Shown piece by piece: positions 7,011 to 14,887 of a stretch of 18,636 nucleotides of DNA. Within the stretch, counting starts at the first letter, position 1. Each line of letters starts with the position of its first letter. The position numbers and the translations under genes were made by a program. A model generated the notes under the pieces. It was given only the letters and a program-made list of their open reading frames with translations, searched no databases and was not told the origin of the DNA. Origin of the DNA: an uncultured Bacteroides sp. (GTDB lineage: Bacteria > Bacteroidota > Bacteroidia > Bacteroidales > Bacteroidaceae); assembly GCF_949298305.1 (NCBI RefSeq), contig NZ_CASFWU010000057.1, positions 1 through 18,636 on the forward strand, given 5' to 3'.

Positions 7011-9548
7011 TTATCCGCAGCGCGAAGCTCCGCAGGTCTTGCAGATGAGGCAGCCTTCCTGGTAAACCAGTGTCTCGTTGCCACAGTTGGGGCATTTCTT
7101 TCCTTTGGCTTCGGTGCCGTCCAGCACGTATTTCTTCAGTGCGCGTTCTACGCCGTTCTTCCAGGTGTTGATGCTTTCGCTGTCCAGTTGCAGGGAGCTT
7201 ACCAGTTTCATGACCTGCTCGATGGGCATGCGGTAGCGGAGCACACCGGAGATGAGCTTGGCGTAGTTCCAGTATTCTTTGTTGAACTTTTCGGACAAGC
7301 CTTCGATGGTTACCTTGTAGCCGCGCTTGTTCTCAAACTGGAAGTCGTAGCGCTTGACACCGTTTTCATCGACGTTCTTGATGATGTGTCCCGAAACGAC
7401 GTTCTTCGGCAGGATGATGCCTTCATCATCGTCCAGCACACCGGTGAAGATTTCGTAAGGATGTCCGTCGAGCAGTCCGACGAATGCCACCCATTTCTCC
7501 TTGTTGTTCTGGAAGCGGACTACATCGGCATACAGCACTTTGGGGCGGACTTCAACCACCGTAGGCGGCTTGCAGGGAGGCAGTTCTTCTTTCTTGTCCT
7601 TCTTGGTGGAAAGCAGCACGCCCGAACGGGAGCCGTCGCGGTAAACGGTGCATCCCTTGCAGCCCGATTGCCAAGCCTCTATGTACAGGCGGTTTATCAG
7701 TGCCTCGTCCACATCGCTGGGCAGGTTGATGGTGACGCTGATGGAGTGGTCTACCCACTTCTGGATGCGTCCTTGCATCTTCACTTTCATCAGCCAGTCC
7801 ACGTCGTTGGAGGTAGCCTTGTGGTAGGGAGACTGCTTGACAAGCTCGTCAATCTCTTCCTGAGTATATTTCTTGGCGGGGTTGTAGCCTTTGGCTTCCA
7901 TCCAGGTTACGAACTTGGGATGGAACACGATGTATTCTTCAAAGGCATCGCCCGTTTCGTCTGTGAAGTCCACGTGCACGTTGGTGTCGTTGGGGTTCAC
8001 CTTGCGGCGGCGTTTGTAGACGGGGAGGAATACGGGTTCAATGCCCGACGTGGTCTGGGTCATCAGGCTGGTAGTGCCTGTGGGGGCAATGGTGAGGCAG
8101 GCGATGTTGCGTCGTCCGTATTTCTTCATCTCTTCGTACAGTTCGCCGTCGGCCTCGCACAGGCGGTTGATGAACGGATTGTTTTTCTCGCGTTCGGTAT
8201 CGTAAATTTCGAAGGCACCGCGTTCCTTGGCCATTTCTACCGATGAACGGTAGGCGCTCAGGGCAATGGTCTTGTGCACTTTCTCCGAAAACTCGGTGGC
8301 TTCTTCGGTGCCGTAGCGCAGGTTCAGGGCTGCCAGCATGTCGCCTTCGGCCGTGATGCCTACGCCCGTGCGGCGTCCCTGTCCGCTCTTCTTATATATC
8401 TTTTCCCACAGCGCCCGTTCGGTATGTTTCACTTCGTCGCTTTCCGGATCCGATGCTATCTTTTCCAAAATCCGTTCAATCTTCTCCAGTTCCAGGTCGA
8501 TGATGTCGTCCATGATGCGTTGTGCCAGAGCCACGTGCTTCTTGAACAGGTCGAAGTCGAAATAAGCGTCGGGTCTGAACGGGTTGACTACGTAAGAGTA
8601 AAGATTGATGGCCAGCAGACGGCAGGAGTCGTACGGACACAGGGGTATCTCACCGCAGGGATTGGTAGACACCGTGCGGTAGCCTAAGTCAGCATAACAG
8701 TCGGGTACGGATTCCCTGAGGATGGTATCCCAGAACAGCACGCCGGGCTCGGCCGATTTCCAGGCGTTGTGTACAATCTTTTTCCACAGCGTGGAGGCAT
8801 CAATCTCTTTCTGGAAAATGGGGTGATCCGAGTCAATGGGATATTTTTGGATGTAGGGCTTGCCTTCGATGGCTGCCTGCATGAATTCGTCGTCCAGTTT
8901 GACCGAAACGTTGGCGCCGGTCACTTTGCCTTCGGTCATCTTGGCGTCGATGAACGCTTCCGAGTCCGGATGCTTGATGGACACGCTCAGCATCAGCGCT
9001 CCCCGTCTTCCGTCTTGTGCCACTTCGCGGGTGGAGTTTGAGTAGCGTTCCATGAAAGGAACCAGTCCCGTAGAGGTCAGGGCGGAGTTCTTCACCGGAG
9101 AACCTTTCGGACGGATGTGGGACAAGTCGTGTCCTACACCGCCGCGGCGTTTCATCAGTTGCACCTGTTCTTCGTCAATTTTGAAAATGGCGCCATAGGA
9201 ATCCGCTTCACCATCCACTCCGATTACGAAGCAGTTGGAAAGTGAGGCCACCTGAAAGTTATTCCCGATGCCGGTCATGGGACTTCCTTGCGGTACGATG
9301 TACTTGAAGTGGTCGAAAAGACCGAAGAGTTCCTCTGCGCTCAGCGGATTGGGGTACTTGGACTCGATGCGAGCCACCTCATTGGCTATTCTCCAATGCA
9401 TGTCTTCCGGAGACTTCTCATAAATTTTTCCGAAAGAGTCCTTGACTGCATATTTGTTGACCCAAACTCTGGCAGCCAATTCGTCGCCTTGAAAGTATCG
9501 TAAGGATTCTTCGTAGGCTTCTTCATAGGAATAATGTTTCTGATCCAC
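7011..9548 (-). CDS. nrdJ: B12-dependent class II ribonucleotide reductase
   Basis: The 845-residue enzyme makes deoxyribonucleotides using adenosylcobalamin to generate the thiyl radical, independently of oxygen. Visible motifs: Cys106 (LSNCFV) and Cys309 (SCRLLAINL) as the likely active-site redox pair; Asn296, Cys298 and Glu300 in NPCGEIPL, the catalytic trio; and the phosphate-binding loop PTGTTS with the following SGIEP (about 490-505). Residues about 660-800 look like a TSCPD-type accessory domain. The C-terminus carries cysteines at 819/822, 833/836, 839 and 844, a zinc-ribbon-like tail that probably re-reduces the active site. No N-terminal ATP-cone is evident. It stands alone with its own promoter; no partner small subunit or nrdD is adjacent, as expected for class II. 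No cobalamin riboswitch is recognisable upstream. Confidence 0.97.
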   Translation of the reverse strand: MDQKHYSYEEAYEESLRYFQGDELAARVWVNKYAVKDSFGKIYEKSPEDMHWRIANEVARIESKYPNPLSAEELFGLFDHFKYIVPQGSPMTGIGNNFQVASLSNCFVIGVDGEADSYGAIFKIDEEQVQLMKRRGGVGHDLSHIRPKGSPVKNSALTSTGLVPFMERYSNSTREVAQDGRRGALMLSVSIKHPDSEAFIDAKMTEGKVTGANVSVKLDDEFMQAAIEGKPYIQKYPIDSDHPIFQKEIDASTLWKKIVHNAWKSAEPGVLFWDTILRESVPDCYADLGYRTVSTNPCGEIPLCPYDSCRLLAINLYSYVVNPFRPDAYFDFDLFKKHVALAQRIMDDIIDLELEKIERILEKIASDPESDEVKHTERALWEKIYKKSGQGRRTGVGITAEGDMLAALNLRYGTEEATEFSEKVHKTIALSAYRSSVEMAKERGAFEIYDTEREKNNPFINRLCEADGELYEEMKKYGRRNIACLTIAPTGTTSLMTQTTSGIEPVFLPVYKRRRKVNPNDTNVHVDFTDETGDAFEEYIVFHPKFVTWMEAKGYNPAKKYTQEEIDELVKQSPYHKATSNDVDWLMKVKMQGRIQKWVDHSISVTINLPSDVDEALINRLYIEAWQSGCKGCTVYRDGSRSGVLLSTKKDKKEELPPCKPPTVVEVRPKVLYADVVRFQNNKEKWVAFVGLLDGHPYEIFTGVLDDDEGIILPKNVVSGHIIKNVDENGVKRYDFQFENKRGYKVTIEGLSEKFNKEYWNYAKLISGVLRYRMPIEQVMKLVSSLQLDSESINTWKNGVERALKKYVLDGTEAKGKKCPNCGNETLVYQEGCLICKTCGASRCG

Positions 9549-9627
9549 GTTACTGTTTTTTTTTCTTAGATTAGTTGCAAATGGGTAAAAGTGTAGAAGT
9601 TTTGCTTGCCGTTAACAAATGACTCTG

Positions 9628-9658
9628 CAAAGCTATGAATGTTTTTCAATACGACAAA
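9628..9658 (-). promoter_or_regulatory. nrdJ promoter (-33 and -7)
   Basis: On the minus strand TTTG (9655-9658) is followed after 19 bases by TAGCTTTG (9628-9635). Both elements and the spacing match the Bacteroidetes housekeeping consensus (TTTG, 19-21 bases, TAnnTTTG). Transcription would start near 9620, giving a leader of about 70 bases, too short for a known cobalamin riboswitch. Confidence 0.75.
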
Positions 9659-9690
9659 ATAAATATGAAGTTTTTTATGAACAGGCTGTG

Positions 9691-9776
9691 AGTTTTCCAT
9701 TTTGTATTGTTATGATGCTTGTTGTCAGCTGTTTGCATAATTTTCATTTCTGAAAAGTTTCCCAAAATGGAAAACT
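9691..9776. repeat. 14-bp inverted repeat between divergent promoters
   Basis: AGTTTTCCATTTTG (9691-9704) and its exact complement (9763-9776) flank a 58-base middle. It lies between the nrdJ -33 box and the nitroreductase promoter, so it could be a regulator site pair or a cruciform. No U-tract follows, so a terminator is unlikely. Confidence 0.65.
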
Positions 9777-9868
9777 TTGGTGAAAGACGTGCTGGATGTA
9801 TCCTTTCTTTTGTATGGCAAGTGGAGATATTAACCGCGATTGTGAATAACAGGTCTGATTCTTTTTTA

Positions 9869-9876
9869 TATATTTG
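9869..9876 (+). promoter_or_regulatory. -7 element of nitroreductase gene
   Basis: TATATTTG matches TAnnTTTG exactly and ends 15 bases before the ATG at 9892. It overlaps an upstream in-frame TTG (9874), so translation must start at the ATG. The A-rich stretch AAAAAAGAAAAA before the ATG is the kind of translation enhancer seen in this phylum. Confidence 0.65.
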
Positions 9877-9891
9877 CAGAAAAAAGAAAAA

Positions 9892-10626
9892 ATGGATAGC
9901 TTGAAACAAAGAAGGACAATTCGCAAATACCAGCAGAAAGATATTCCTGCCGAATTGTTGAACGATTTGCTCGAAACCGCATTCCGTGCTTCTACCGTCG
10001 GAAACATGCAGGTTTATAGCGTGATTGTAACGCGTGACGCCGGGCGCAAGGCTAAACTGGCGCCTGCCCACTTCTCTCAGCCCATGGTGCAGGAGGCTCC
10101 GGTAGTCCTGACTTTTTGCATTGACTTAAGGCGCTTCAGCAAATGGTGCGAACAGCGCAATGCCGTTCCCGGCTACAACAACCTGGAGTGGTTTGTGACG
10201 GGGGCTGTCGATGCCCTGCTGGTGGCGCAGACTTTTTGCGTGGCTGCCGAAGAGAAAGGGCTGGGCATTTGTTATCTGGGTACCACGACCTATAATCCGC
10301 ACCTGATAGTGGAAGCGCTGGAACTACCCGAACTGGTTTTTCCCATTACGACGGTAACGGTGGGATGGCCTGCCGAAACGCCTGCACAGACAGACCGTCT
10401 GCCGCTTGAGGCCATTGTCCATGAAGAGACTTACCACGACTATACTCCTGCGGACATCGACCGGTTGTATGCCTATAAGGAATCGCTGCCCGAGAACAAG
10501 CAGTTTGTGGTGGAGAACCTGAAAGAAAATCTGGCCCAGGTGTTTACCGATGTCCGTTATACGAAGAAGGACAGCGAAGCAATGTCGGAAATTCTGTGGA
10601 AAACCATCAAACAGCAGGGATTCTGA
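9892..10626 (+). CDS. Nitroreductase family flavoprotein
   Basis: The product is 244 residues from the ATG at 9892. An in-frame TTG six codons upstream lies inside the promoter -7 element and is rejected. Features of FMN-dependent NAD(P)H oxidoreductases of the NfsA/nitroreductase fold: the N-terminal RRTIRKY motif (about 7-13) for FMN phosphate binding, the RASTVGNMQ loop, and the glycine-rich GLGICYLG region. The long C-terminal extension after the GWP motif (VTVGWPAE) resembles the NfsA/FRP subgroup, which usually binds NADPH. The physiological substrate is unknown. It is expressed alone, divergent from nrdJ. Confidence 0.93.
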   Translation: MDSLKQRRTIRKYQQKDIPAELLNDLLETAFRASTVGNMQVYSVIVTRDAGRKAKLAPAHFSQPMVQEAPVVLTFCIDLRRFSKWCEQRNAVPGYNNLEWFVTGAVDALLVAQTFCVAAEEKGLGICYLGTTTYNPHLIVEALELPELVFPITTVTVGWPAETPAQTDRLPLEAIVHEETYHDYTPADIDRLYAYKESLPENKQFVVENLKENLAQVFTDVRYTKKDSEAMSEILWKTIKQQGF

Positions 10627-10682
10627 TTCCTGAACTCTTCTTGGATTCTTCAGAGGATGGGGTTGTCTGAATGCACTTGAAA

Positions 10683-10772
10683 AGGATGCTTGCATGGCTC
10701 TTCGTCCATGCTTGCACGGTCTGTCTTCCATGCTTGCATGGTCCGTGGACAATGCAAGCATGGCTGGGGGCG
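10683..10772. repeat. Four 22-bp units with CCATGCTTGCATGG core
   Basis: Units start at 10685, 10707, 10729 and 10751, exactly 22 bp apart. They open with ATGCTTGCATGG, ATGCTTGCACGG, ATGCTTGCATGG and ATGCAAGCATGG, and the preceding two bases are usually CC. The core is thus 6-base palindromic arms (CCATGC/GCATGG) around a 2-base centre, which reads AA instead of TT in the last unit, as if its core were inverted. The 8-base spacers diverge in sequence but not in length. This is not a CRISPR: repeats and spacers are far too short. Confidence 0.85.
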
Positions 10773-10904
10773 TTTGAAGTACCTGCGAGTTTGCATTGAA
10801 TTCGTGTCTTTGACAGGCTAAGGTGCATGAAGAAACGGCATTCCCGCATGGCTTCCCGGAGGGGGATGATGAAAAGAAGGGTGGGGCAGCCGGTTGAAAC
10901 ATTT

Positions 10905-10968
10905 CAGGCACGGATTACACAACAGGAGAAAGCAGAGTCTCCGTGAGAGTTTGTGTAATCCGTGCCTG
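10905..10968. terminator. Perfect 18-bp inverted repeat with nested hairpin
   Basis: CAGGCACGGATTACACAA (10905-10922) is exactly complementary to 10951-10968. The 28-base loop contains a further stem, GGAGA (10925-10929) with TCTCC (10938-10942). It sits 52 bases beyond the dnaA stop codon and about 280 bases after the nitroreductase stop, so it may terminate both. GATTTTATG follows on the plus strand. The arm sequence recalls a motif that, from memory, recurs between genes in Bacteroides, so it may also be a dispersed repeat. Confidence 0.65.
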
Positions 10969-11020
10969 GATTTTATGTGTAAACTTGAAATGCCTTATTG
11001 GCGGGGAGGGGGCTGTTGCT

Positions 11021-12415
11021 TCAGTTGCCTTTTCTCAGCGTGTCTTGCAGCTCTTCTATTTCGGCCCGGAACGTCTTGTCCACTTCCTTCAGTTCTTTCA
11101 CGGTCTTGCAGGCGTGGAGAACCGTGGCGTGGTCTTTGTTGCCAATCAGTGTGCCTATCTTGGAAGTGGAGAGTTCGGTGTTCTGCTTGGCCAGGTACAT
11201 GGCAATTTGCCGGGCCTGTACCACTTCGCGTTTCCGCGATTTGGTGTGAATGGCCGAAGTGTCCAGTCCGAAATGCTTGCACACGGTGCTGATGATGTCG
11301 TCTATGCTGATGGCCTTGCTTTCGCTGTTCACTACTTTCCGCACGATGCGTTGGGCCAGTTCCATGTCTATTTCCTTATTGTAGATGGTGGAATGGGCCA
11401 TGATGGAGATGACAATGCCTTCCAGGTCGCGTACGCTGTCGCTGACGTTCTCGGCAATGTAGTCAATCACCTCCGGCGGGAATTGCAGGCCGTCGCGGTG
11501 TATCTTGTTTTTCAGGATGTTTCTTCTCAGTTCCACGGTCGGTTTCTCCAGTTCGGCCACCATTCCCCATTTGAAGCGTGTAATCAGGCGCTCTTCCATG
11601 CCTTGAAGCAATACGGGCGGGCGGTCTGAAGTAAGAATCAGCTGCTTGCCGTTCTGGTGCAGATGGTTGAAGATGTGGAAGAAGGTGTTCTGCGTCTTGG
11701 TGACTCCTGCAAACTCCTGGATGTCATCTATAATCAATACGTCGATGGTCTGGTAGAAGTTGATGAAATCGTTGGTGGTGTTGTTGCGCACAGAGTCGGT
11801 GTATTGCACCTGAAACAAGTGGGCAGATACATACAACACACGTTTCTCGGGATAAAGCTCCTTGATTTTAGTTCCAATGGCATTGGCCAGATGAGTTTTG
11901 CCTACACCGGAGGCACCATACAGGAACAGGGGGTTGAAGATGGTCTTGGCCGGATTGAGAGCCACGGCTTCGGCTACACTGCGCGACAGCTTGTTGCTGT
12001 AACCTTCAATAAAGGTCTCGAAGTTGTATTCTGGATTCAGGTGTGGATCCAGTTCAGGCACCGGTGGTTGGGGCAGTTGTTTCCCAATCACATTCTTCTG
12101 TGGAATAATGGTGCGGTGGGTAGATTCGTAGTTGACAGTTTTCTCTGGCCGTGAGGTTGTGTCTACTTTGACATTATACATCAACTTGGTCCCTTCACCA
12201 ATTACTTTATAAAGCGTCTTGCGAAGCAAGTCTACAAACTTGTCTTCCAAGAACTCATAAAAGAATTGGCTGGGTACTTGAACAACCAGCGTTTTGTCCT
12301 CATATTTCAATGGAACTATGGGGAGAAACCACGTCTTGTATGTCTGCTCGGGAACATTGTCTCTGATGATTTCAAGACAGCGGTTCCACAGCCCGACATG
12401 ATCAACTGCACTCAT
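11021..12415 (-). CDS. dnaA: Chromosomal replication initiator DnaA
   Basis: The 464-residue protein binds and melts the replication origin. Domain I is residues 1-80, a linker follows to about 125, and the AAA+ domain III comes next: Walker A GASGVGKT (167-174), Walker B around LIIDDIQEF (Asp230, Asp231), and a sensor/arginine-finger region near ERLITRFKWG (275-284). Domain IV carries the DnaA-box-binding signature near IGNKDHATVLHACKTV, in which the usual GxRDHSTV is GNKDHATV. It is a single gene with no dnaN or recF beside it, usual in Bacteroidales. No cluster of DnaA boxes (TTATCCACA-like) is visible in the 348 bases upstream, so oriC is not shown to be here. Confidence 0.98.
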   Translation of the reverse strand: MSAVDHVGLWNRCLEIIRDNVPEQTYKTWFLPIVPLKYEDKTLVVQVPSQFFYEFLEDKFVDLLRKTLYKVIGEGTKLMYNVKVDTTSRPEKTVNYESTHRTIIPQKNVIGKQLPQPPVPELDPHLNPEYNFETFIEGYSNKLSRSVAEAVALNPAKTIFNPLFLYGASGVGKTHLANAIGTKIKELYPEKRVLYVSAHLFQVQYTDSVRNNTTNDFINFYQTIDVLIIDDIQEFAGVTKTQNTFFHIFNHLHQNGKQLILTSDRPPVLLQGMEERLITRFKWGMVAELEKPTVELRRNILKNKIHRDGLQFPPEVIDYIAENVSDSVRDLEGIVISIMAHSTIYNKEIDMELAQRIVRKVVNSESKAISIDDIISTVCKHFGLDTSAIHTKSRKREVVQARQIAMYLAKQNTELSTSKIGTLIGNKDHATVLHACKTVKELKEVDKTFRAEIEELQDTLRKGN

Positions 12416-12763
12416 AACGGTCTAAAACTTTTATTGATTAAGCAAAACTTCTACGAATGCAAAAATGGCAATCTTATTTGAAAAAAACAAATCGGTTTTT
12501 TCTTGCATTTTTCAATGAAACAATAAGCGGTTTACTTTCAGTCACTTATGGATGTATATGAAAATAGCCCCTTTGATGGGGCTATTGATTTTATGTAACG
12601 TCTTGTTTTTTAGTGTATTGGATTGTGTGTCCGTCTGCATTCCTGTCATTGTGTCCATGGGGGCTAATGTGCTTGTTTTTAGTTCCTATGTAGTGCCTGG
12701 CACGTTTTTGTCGAAGGATGCTTATATGGATTGCTATTTAGATTTATTCTATTTAGTGCTGTT
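12416..12763. other. AT-rich region upstream of dnaA
   Basis: No convincing gene. It holds the leader/promoter zone of dnaA (minus strand; no exact TAnnTTTG found, the nearest being TAGAAGTTTTG with two extra bases) and a terminator-like hairpin at 12563-12586. A hydrophobic 83-codon plus-strand frame at 12552-12803 is judged spurious because it crosses the hairpin and the 3' end of the MCE gene. Confidence 0.6.
12563..12586 (-). terminator. Terminator hairpin of amidase-MCE operon
   Basis: AATAGCCCC and GGGGCTATT form a perfect 9-bp stem with a 6-base loop. It lies 178 bases past the MCE stop on the minus strand, where the stem is followed by TTTTC. The flanks are T-rich on both strands, so direction is not certain. 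Confidence 0.6.
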
Positions 12764-13657
12764 TTATTTCTCTTTTTTCCCAAACAGCGAGAAGTGTACG
12801 TAGCGTTTGGGGTGAGCCTTCAGGTCTTCCAGCAGGCTGGCTGCATTGGCGGTCGTGGCATTCAGGTTGTTGTAAAGTTCCGGGTCGTTCAGCAACAGTC
12901 CGATTGTATTGTTCTTTTGACCCAGTTTGTCGGTGATCATCTTTACGTTAGCCAGCGTGGAGTCCACTTTTTGCATGGCTGCAGCATAGTCTATTTCCTT
13001 CAGATTGCCGCTGATTTGTGCAAAATTGTCGCTGATGGTGTTCAGTTTGCCGGTCAGTTGGGGAATGTCCTGCGCCATCAGGGTTTGCAGATGACGGCTG
13101 GTTGCGGCCATGTTGGCTGTCAGTTCCTGTACGTTGTGCAGGGTGGCGGGCAGTGCGGGGTCGGCCAGTACGGTGTTCAGTGAACCCAGAATGGAGTCCA
13201 GTTTGGACAGCATCTTTTCTATTTGAGGTACCATGGTGGCCACTTTCTCCATCATTCCGTTGTTGACGTTTCCCATGATGGTGTCGCCCACCTCGCATCT
13301 TTCCCGTGGGTTATTGGCCAGCAGCAGGGTCATTTTAATGCCTCCCAGCATGTCGGTGACCAGTTCGGCACTGCTGCCTTTGGGAATGCGCAGTTCGGGA
13401 TTCACGTCTATCTCGGCAAAGACATTGCCCGGTTCGGTATAGTCGTAGTAGAGGTCTCGGACGATGCCTACCCGGTAGCCGTCGGCAAAGACTGGGCTCG
13501 ATTTGGTCAGTCCGTTGATGTTCTGAAACTTCACATAGAAATAGTTGGAAGGCTTGAACATGTTGATGCCCTTCAGGTAATTGATGCCATATACCAATAT
13601 GCAGAGAGCCGCAATTCCGGCAATCCCTATTCTGACTTCTTTGGTGATATACTTCAT
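12764..13657 (-). CDS. MCE/MlaD-family lipid transport protein
   Basis: The 297-residue protein has one N-terminal membrane anchor (about 7-27, IGIAGIAALCILVYG) and an MCE domain at about 38-115, with FQNINGL, the GYRVGIV segment and IPKGSSAELVTDMLGG recognisable. Residues about 130-260 are a long helical, coiled-coil-like tail. MCE proteins form periplasmic rings that move lipids between the membranes and keep the outer membrane asymmetric. Its ATPase and permease partners (MlaF/MlaE type) are not in this window. It begins 15 bases after the amidase stop and is surely co-transcribed with it. Confidence 0.93.
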   Translation of the reverse strand: MKYITKEVRIGIAGIAALCILVYGINYLKGINMFKPSNYFYVKFQNINGLTKSSPVFADGYRVGIVRDLYYDYTEPGNVFAEIDVNPELRIPKGSSAELVTDMLGGIKMTLLLANNPRERCEVGDTIMGNVNNGMMEKVATMVPQIEKMLSKLDSILGSLNTVLADPALPATLHNVQELTANMAATSRHLQTLMAQDIPQLTGKLNTISDNFAQISGNLKEIDYAAAMQKVDSTLANVKMITDKLGQKNNTIGLLLNDPELYNNLNATTANAASLLEDLKAHPKRYVHFSLFGKKEK

Positions 13658-13672
13658 GATTCTGTTTTTTCT

Positions 13673-14866
13673 TTATTTATTGTTTCTTGATTGCTTGAAT
13701 TCGTTGATGGCGGCGTTTATGTCCATCTTCTTGCCGTTTTTGAAGGCAATGATGAAGGCGTCCTTGAACTTGGCCGTAATTTCCCGTTTGGTGCGCAGCA
13801 TCCGGTTGTAGTCTGCCGATGCGCCGTACGTGTATTTATACAGTCCTCCCTCCTCGTAGTATTCCACTCCTTTCAGTCCCTTCAGCTGCTTGTCGTTCTT
13901 GGCAAGGGGACGTGATGAGGCCAGTATCTGTACTTTGAAGATGATTCCTTCAGCCGGTTCCTGTGGCTTCTGCTTTTCCGGTTTGGCGGGGGTGACGGGG
14001 ACTGTCGGTTTTTCCGGCTCTTTTGAGGGGGCTTCTGTTTCTTCCTCTTGGGGGAGAATGGTCGGACTGCTGCCCTTCAGTCTCACTTCCTGTTCATGCT
14101 TGTAGGTGAGGAAGGCCCGGTAGATGCCGTTGGCCAGCGAGGTGGTGCCTTCTTCAGTGTTCAGGTAGCGCTCCTCTTCGGGAGTGGAGATGAATCCCAG
14201 TTCCACCAGAATGCTTGGCATGGCACTTGCCTTCAGTACTAGGAAGCCTGCCTGATGCACCCCGCGGTCGTTGCGCTTGCAGGTATGCTTGAACTGCTGT
14301 TGTACGAGTGAAGCCAGATGTACGCTTTGGGACATGTATTTGTCCTGCATGAATTCGAAGATGATGTACGATTCCGATGAGTTGGGATTGAAGCCGGCAT
14401 AGCGGGTCTTGTAGTCGTCTTCATACAGGATGACGGAGTTTTCCCGTTTGGCTACCTCCAGGTTGGCGTCCGATTTGGCTAAACCCAGTGTCCACGTCGA
14501 GGCTCCTTTGGCCGTACGGTTGTTGGCCAGCGCGTTGGTGTGTATGGAGATAAACAGGTCGGCCTGTGCGTTGTTGGCTATTTCTGCACGGCGACTCAGC
14601 GGGATGAACACGTCTTTGCTGCGGGTATATATCACCTTTACGTCGGGACAGTTCTTTTGGATTTGCCTGCCCAGTTTGGTGGCCACTTTCAGATTGATGT
14701 TCTTTTCTTTGGAGATACGGCCCACGGCGCCGGGGTCATGTCCTCCGTGTCCGGCATCTATCACAACGACAAAGTCTTTGGCTTCGATGCTGCCGGTACA
14801 GAATGGTGAGGCAAGCAGCCCCAGGCAAATGCCTATATACAATATGTATCGTCTATATACTTCCAT
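13673..14866 (-). CDS. N-acetylmuramoyl-L-alanine amidase with SPOR-like tail
   Basis: The zinc amidase (Amidase_3 type) cuts the peptide stem from the glycan in peptidoglycan. With the chosen ATG at 14866 it has 397 residues: signal peptide/anchor about 1-29, then metal and catalytic motifs DAGHGGHDPG (His40), KEKN (Glu54), SIHTNA (His109) and VELGF (Glu222). A proline- and glutamate-rich linker (about 260-300) leads to a C-terminal SPOR-like domain (about 303-380), which would bind denuded septal glycan. An upstream in-frame ATG at 14923 would add 19 residues but lies beyond the -7 element at 14880-14887, so the short form is preferred. It is the first gene of an operon with the MCE protein, suggesting linked wall and lipid-envelope maintenance. 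Confidence 0.93.
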   Translation of the reverse strand: MEVYRRYILYIGICLGLLASPFCTGSIEAKDFVVVIDAGHGGHDPGAVGRISKEKNINLKVATKLGRQIQKNCPDVKVIYTRSKDVFIPLSRRAEIANNAQADLFISIHTNALANNRTAKGASTWTLGLAKSDANLEVAKRENSVILYEDDYKTRYAGFNPNSSESYIIFEFMQDKYMSQSVHLASLVQQQFKHTCKRNDRGVHQAGFLVLKASAMPSILVELGFISTPEEERYLNTEEGTTSLANGIYRAFLTYKHEQEVRLKGSSPTILPQEEETEAPSKEPEKPTVPVTPAKPEKQKPQEPAEGIIFKVQILASSRPLAKNDKQLKGLKGVEYYEEGGLYKYTYGASADYNRMLRTKREITAKFKDAFIIAFKNGKKMDINAAINEFKQSRNNK

Positions 14867-14879
14867 AAGAAAATCGTTG

Positions 14880-14887
14880 CAAAGGTA
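14880..14887 (-). promoter_or_regulatory. -7 element of the amidase-MCE operon
   Basis: On the minus strand it reads TACCTTTG, an exact TAnnTTTG match, 14 bases upstream of the ATG at 14866, implying a leader of only about 7 bases. No clear TTTG box is found at the ideal distance. Confidence 0.6.

Larger units (their letters stand above)
9549..9891. other. Divergent regulatory region, nrdJ and nitroreductase
   Basis: No gene lies here. It holds the nrdJ promoter (9628-9658, minus), the nitroreductase -7 element (9869-9876, plus), and a 14-bp perfect inverted repeat (9691-9704 AGTTTTCCATTTTG with 9763-9776 CAAAATGGAAAACT) separated by 58 bases. I see no cobalamin riboswitch landmarks and no NrdR-box pair. 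Confidence 0.7.
10627..11020. other. Intergenic region with two repeat structures
   Basis: There is no gene in the 394 bases between the convergent nitroreductase and dnaA genes. It contains the 22-bp array at 10683-10772 and the long inverted repeat at 10905-10968. The stretch 10773-10904 shows nothing I recognise. Confidence 0.75.

Noticed and set aside
6933..8246. Long plus-strand frame antisense to nrdJ
   Set aside because: Shadow of the nrdJ frame, with low-complexity hydrophobic translation and no recognisable domain.
9549..9700. Cobalamin riboswitch before nrdJ
   Set aside because: Predicted leader is only about 70 bases and shows none of the conserved landmarks.
9874..9891. TTG start for the nitroreductase
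   Set aside because: It lies within the promoter -7 element, so it would not be transcribed; ATG 9892 has an A-rich enhancer.
10683..10772. CRISPR array
   Set aside because: Same reasoning: 14-bp cores with 8-base spacers, only four units, no cas genes.
12416..12763. Replication origin (oriC) next to dnaA
   Set aside because: No cluster of TTATCCACA-like boxes seen; AT-richness alone is not evidence.
12552..12803. Small hydrophobic 83-codon gene on the plus strand
   Set aside because: It overlaps the MCE gene 3' end antisense and crosses a terminator hairpin; no conserved features or promoter.
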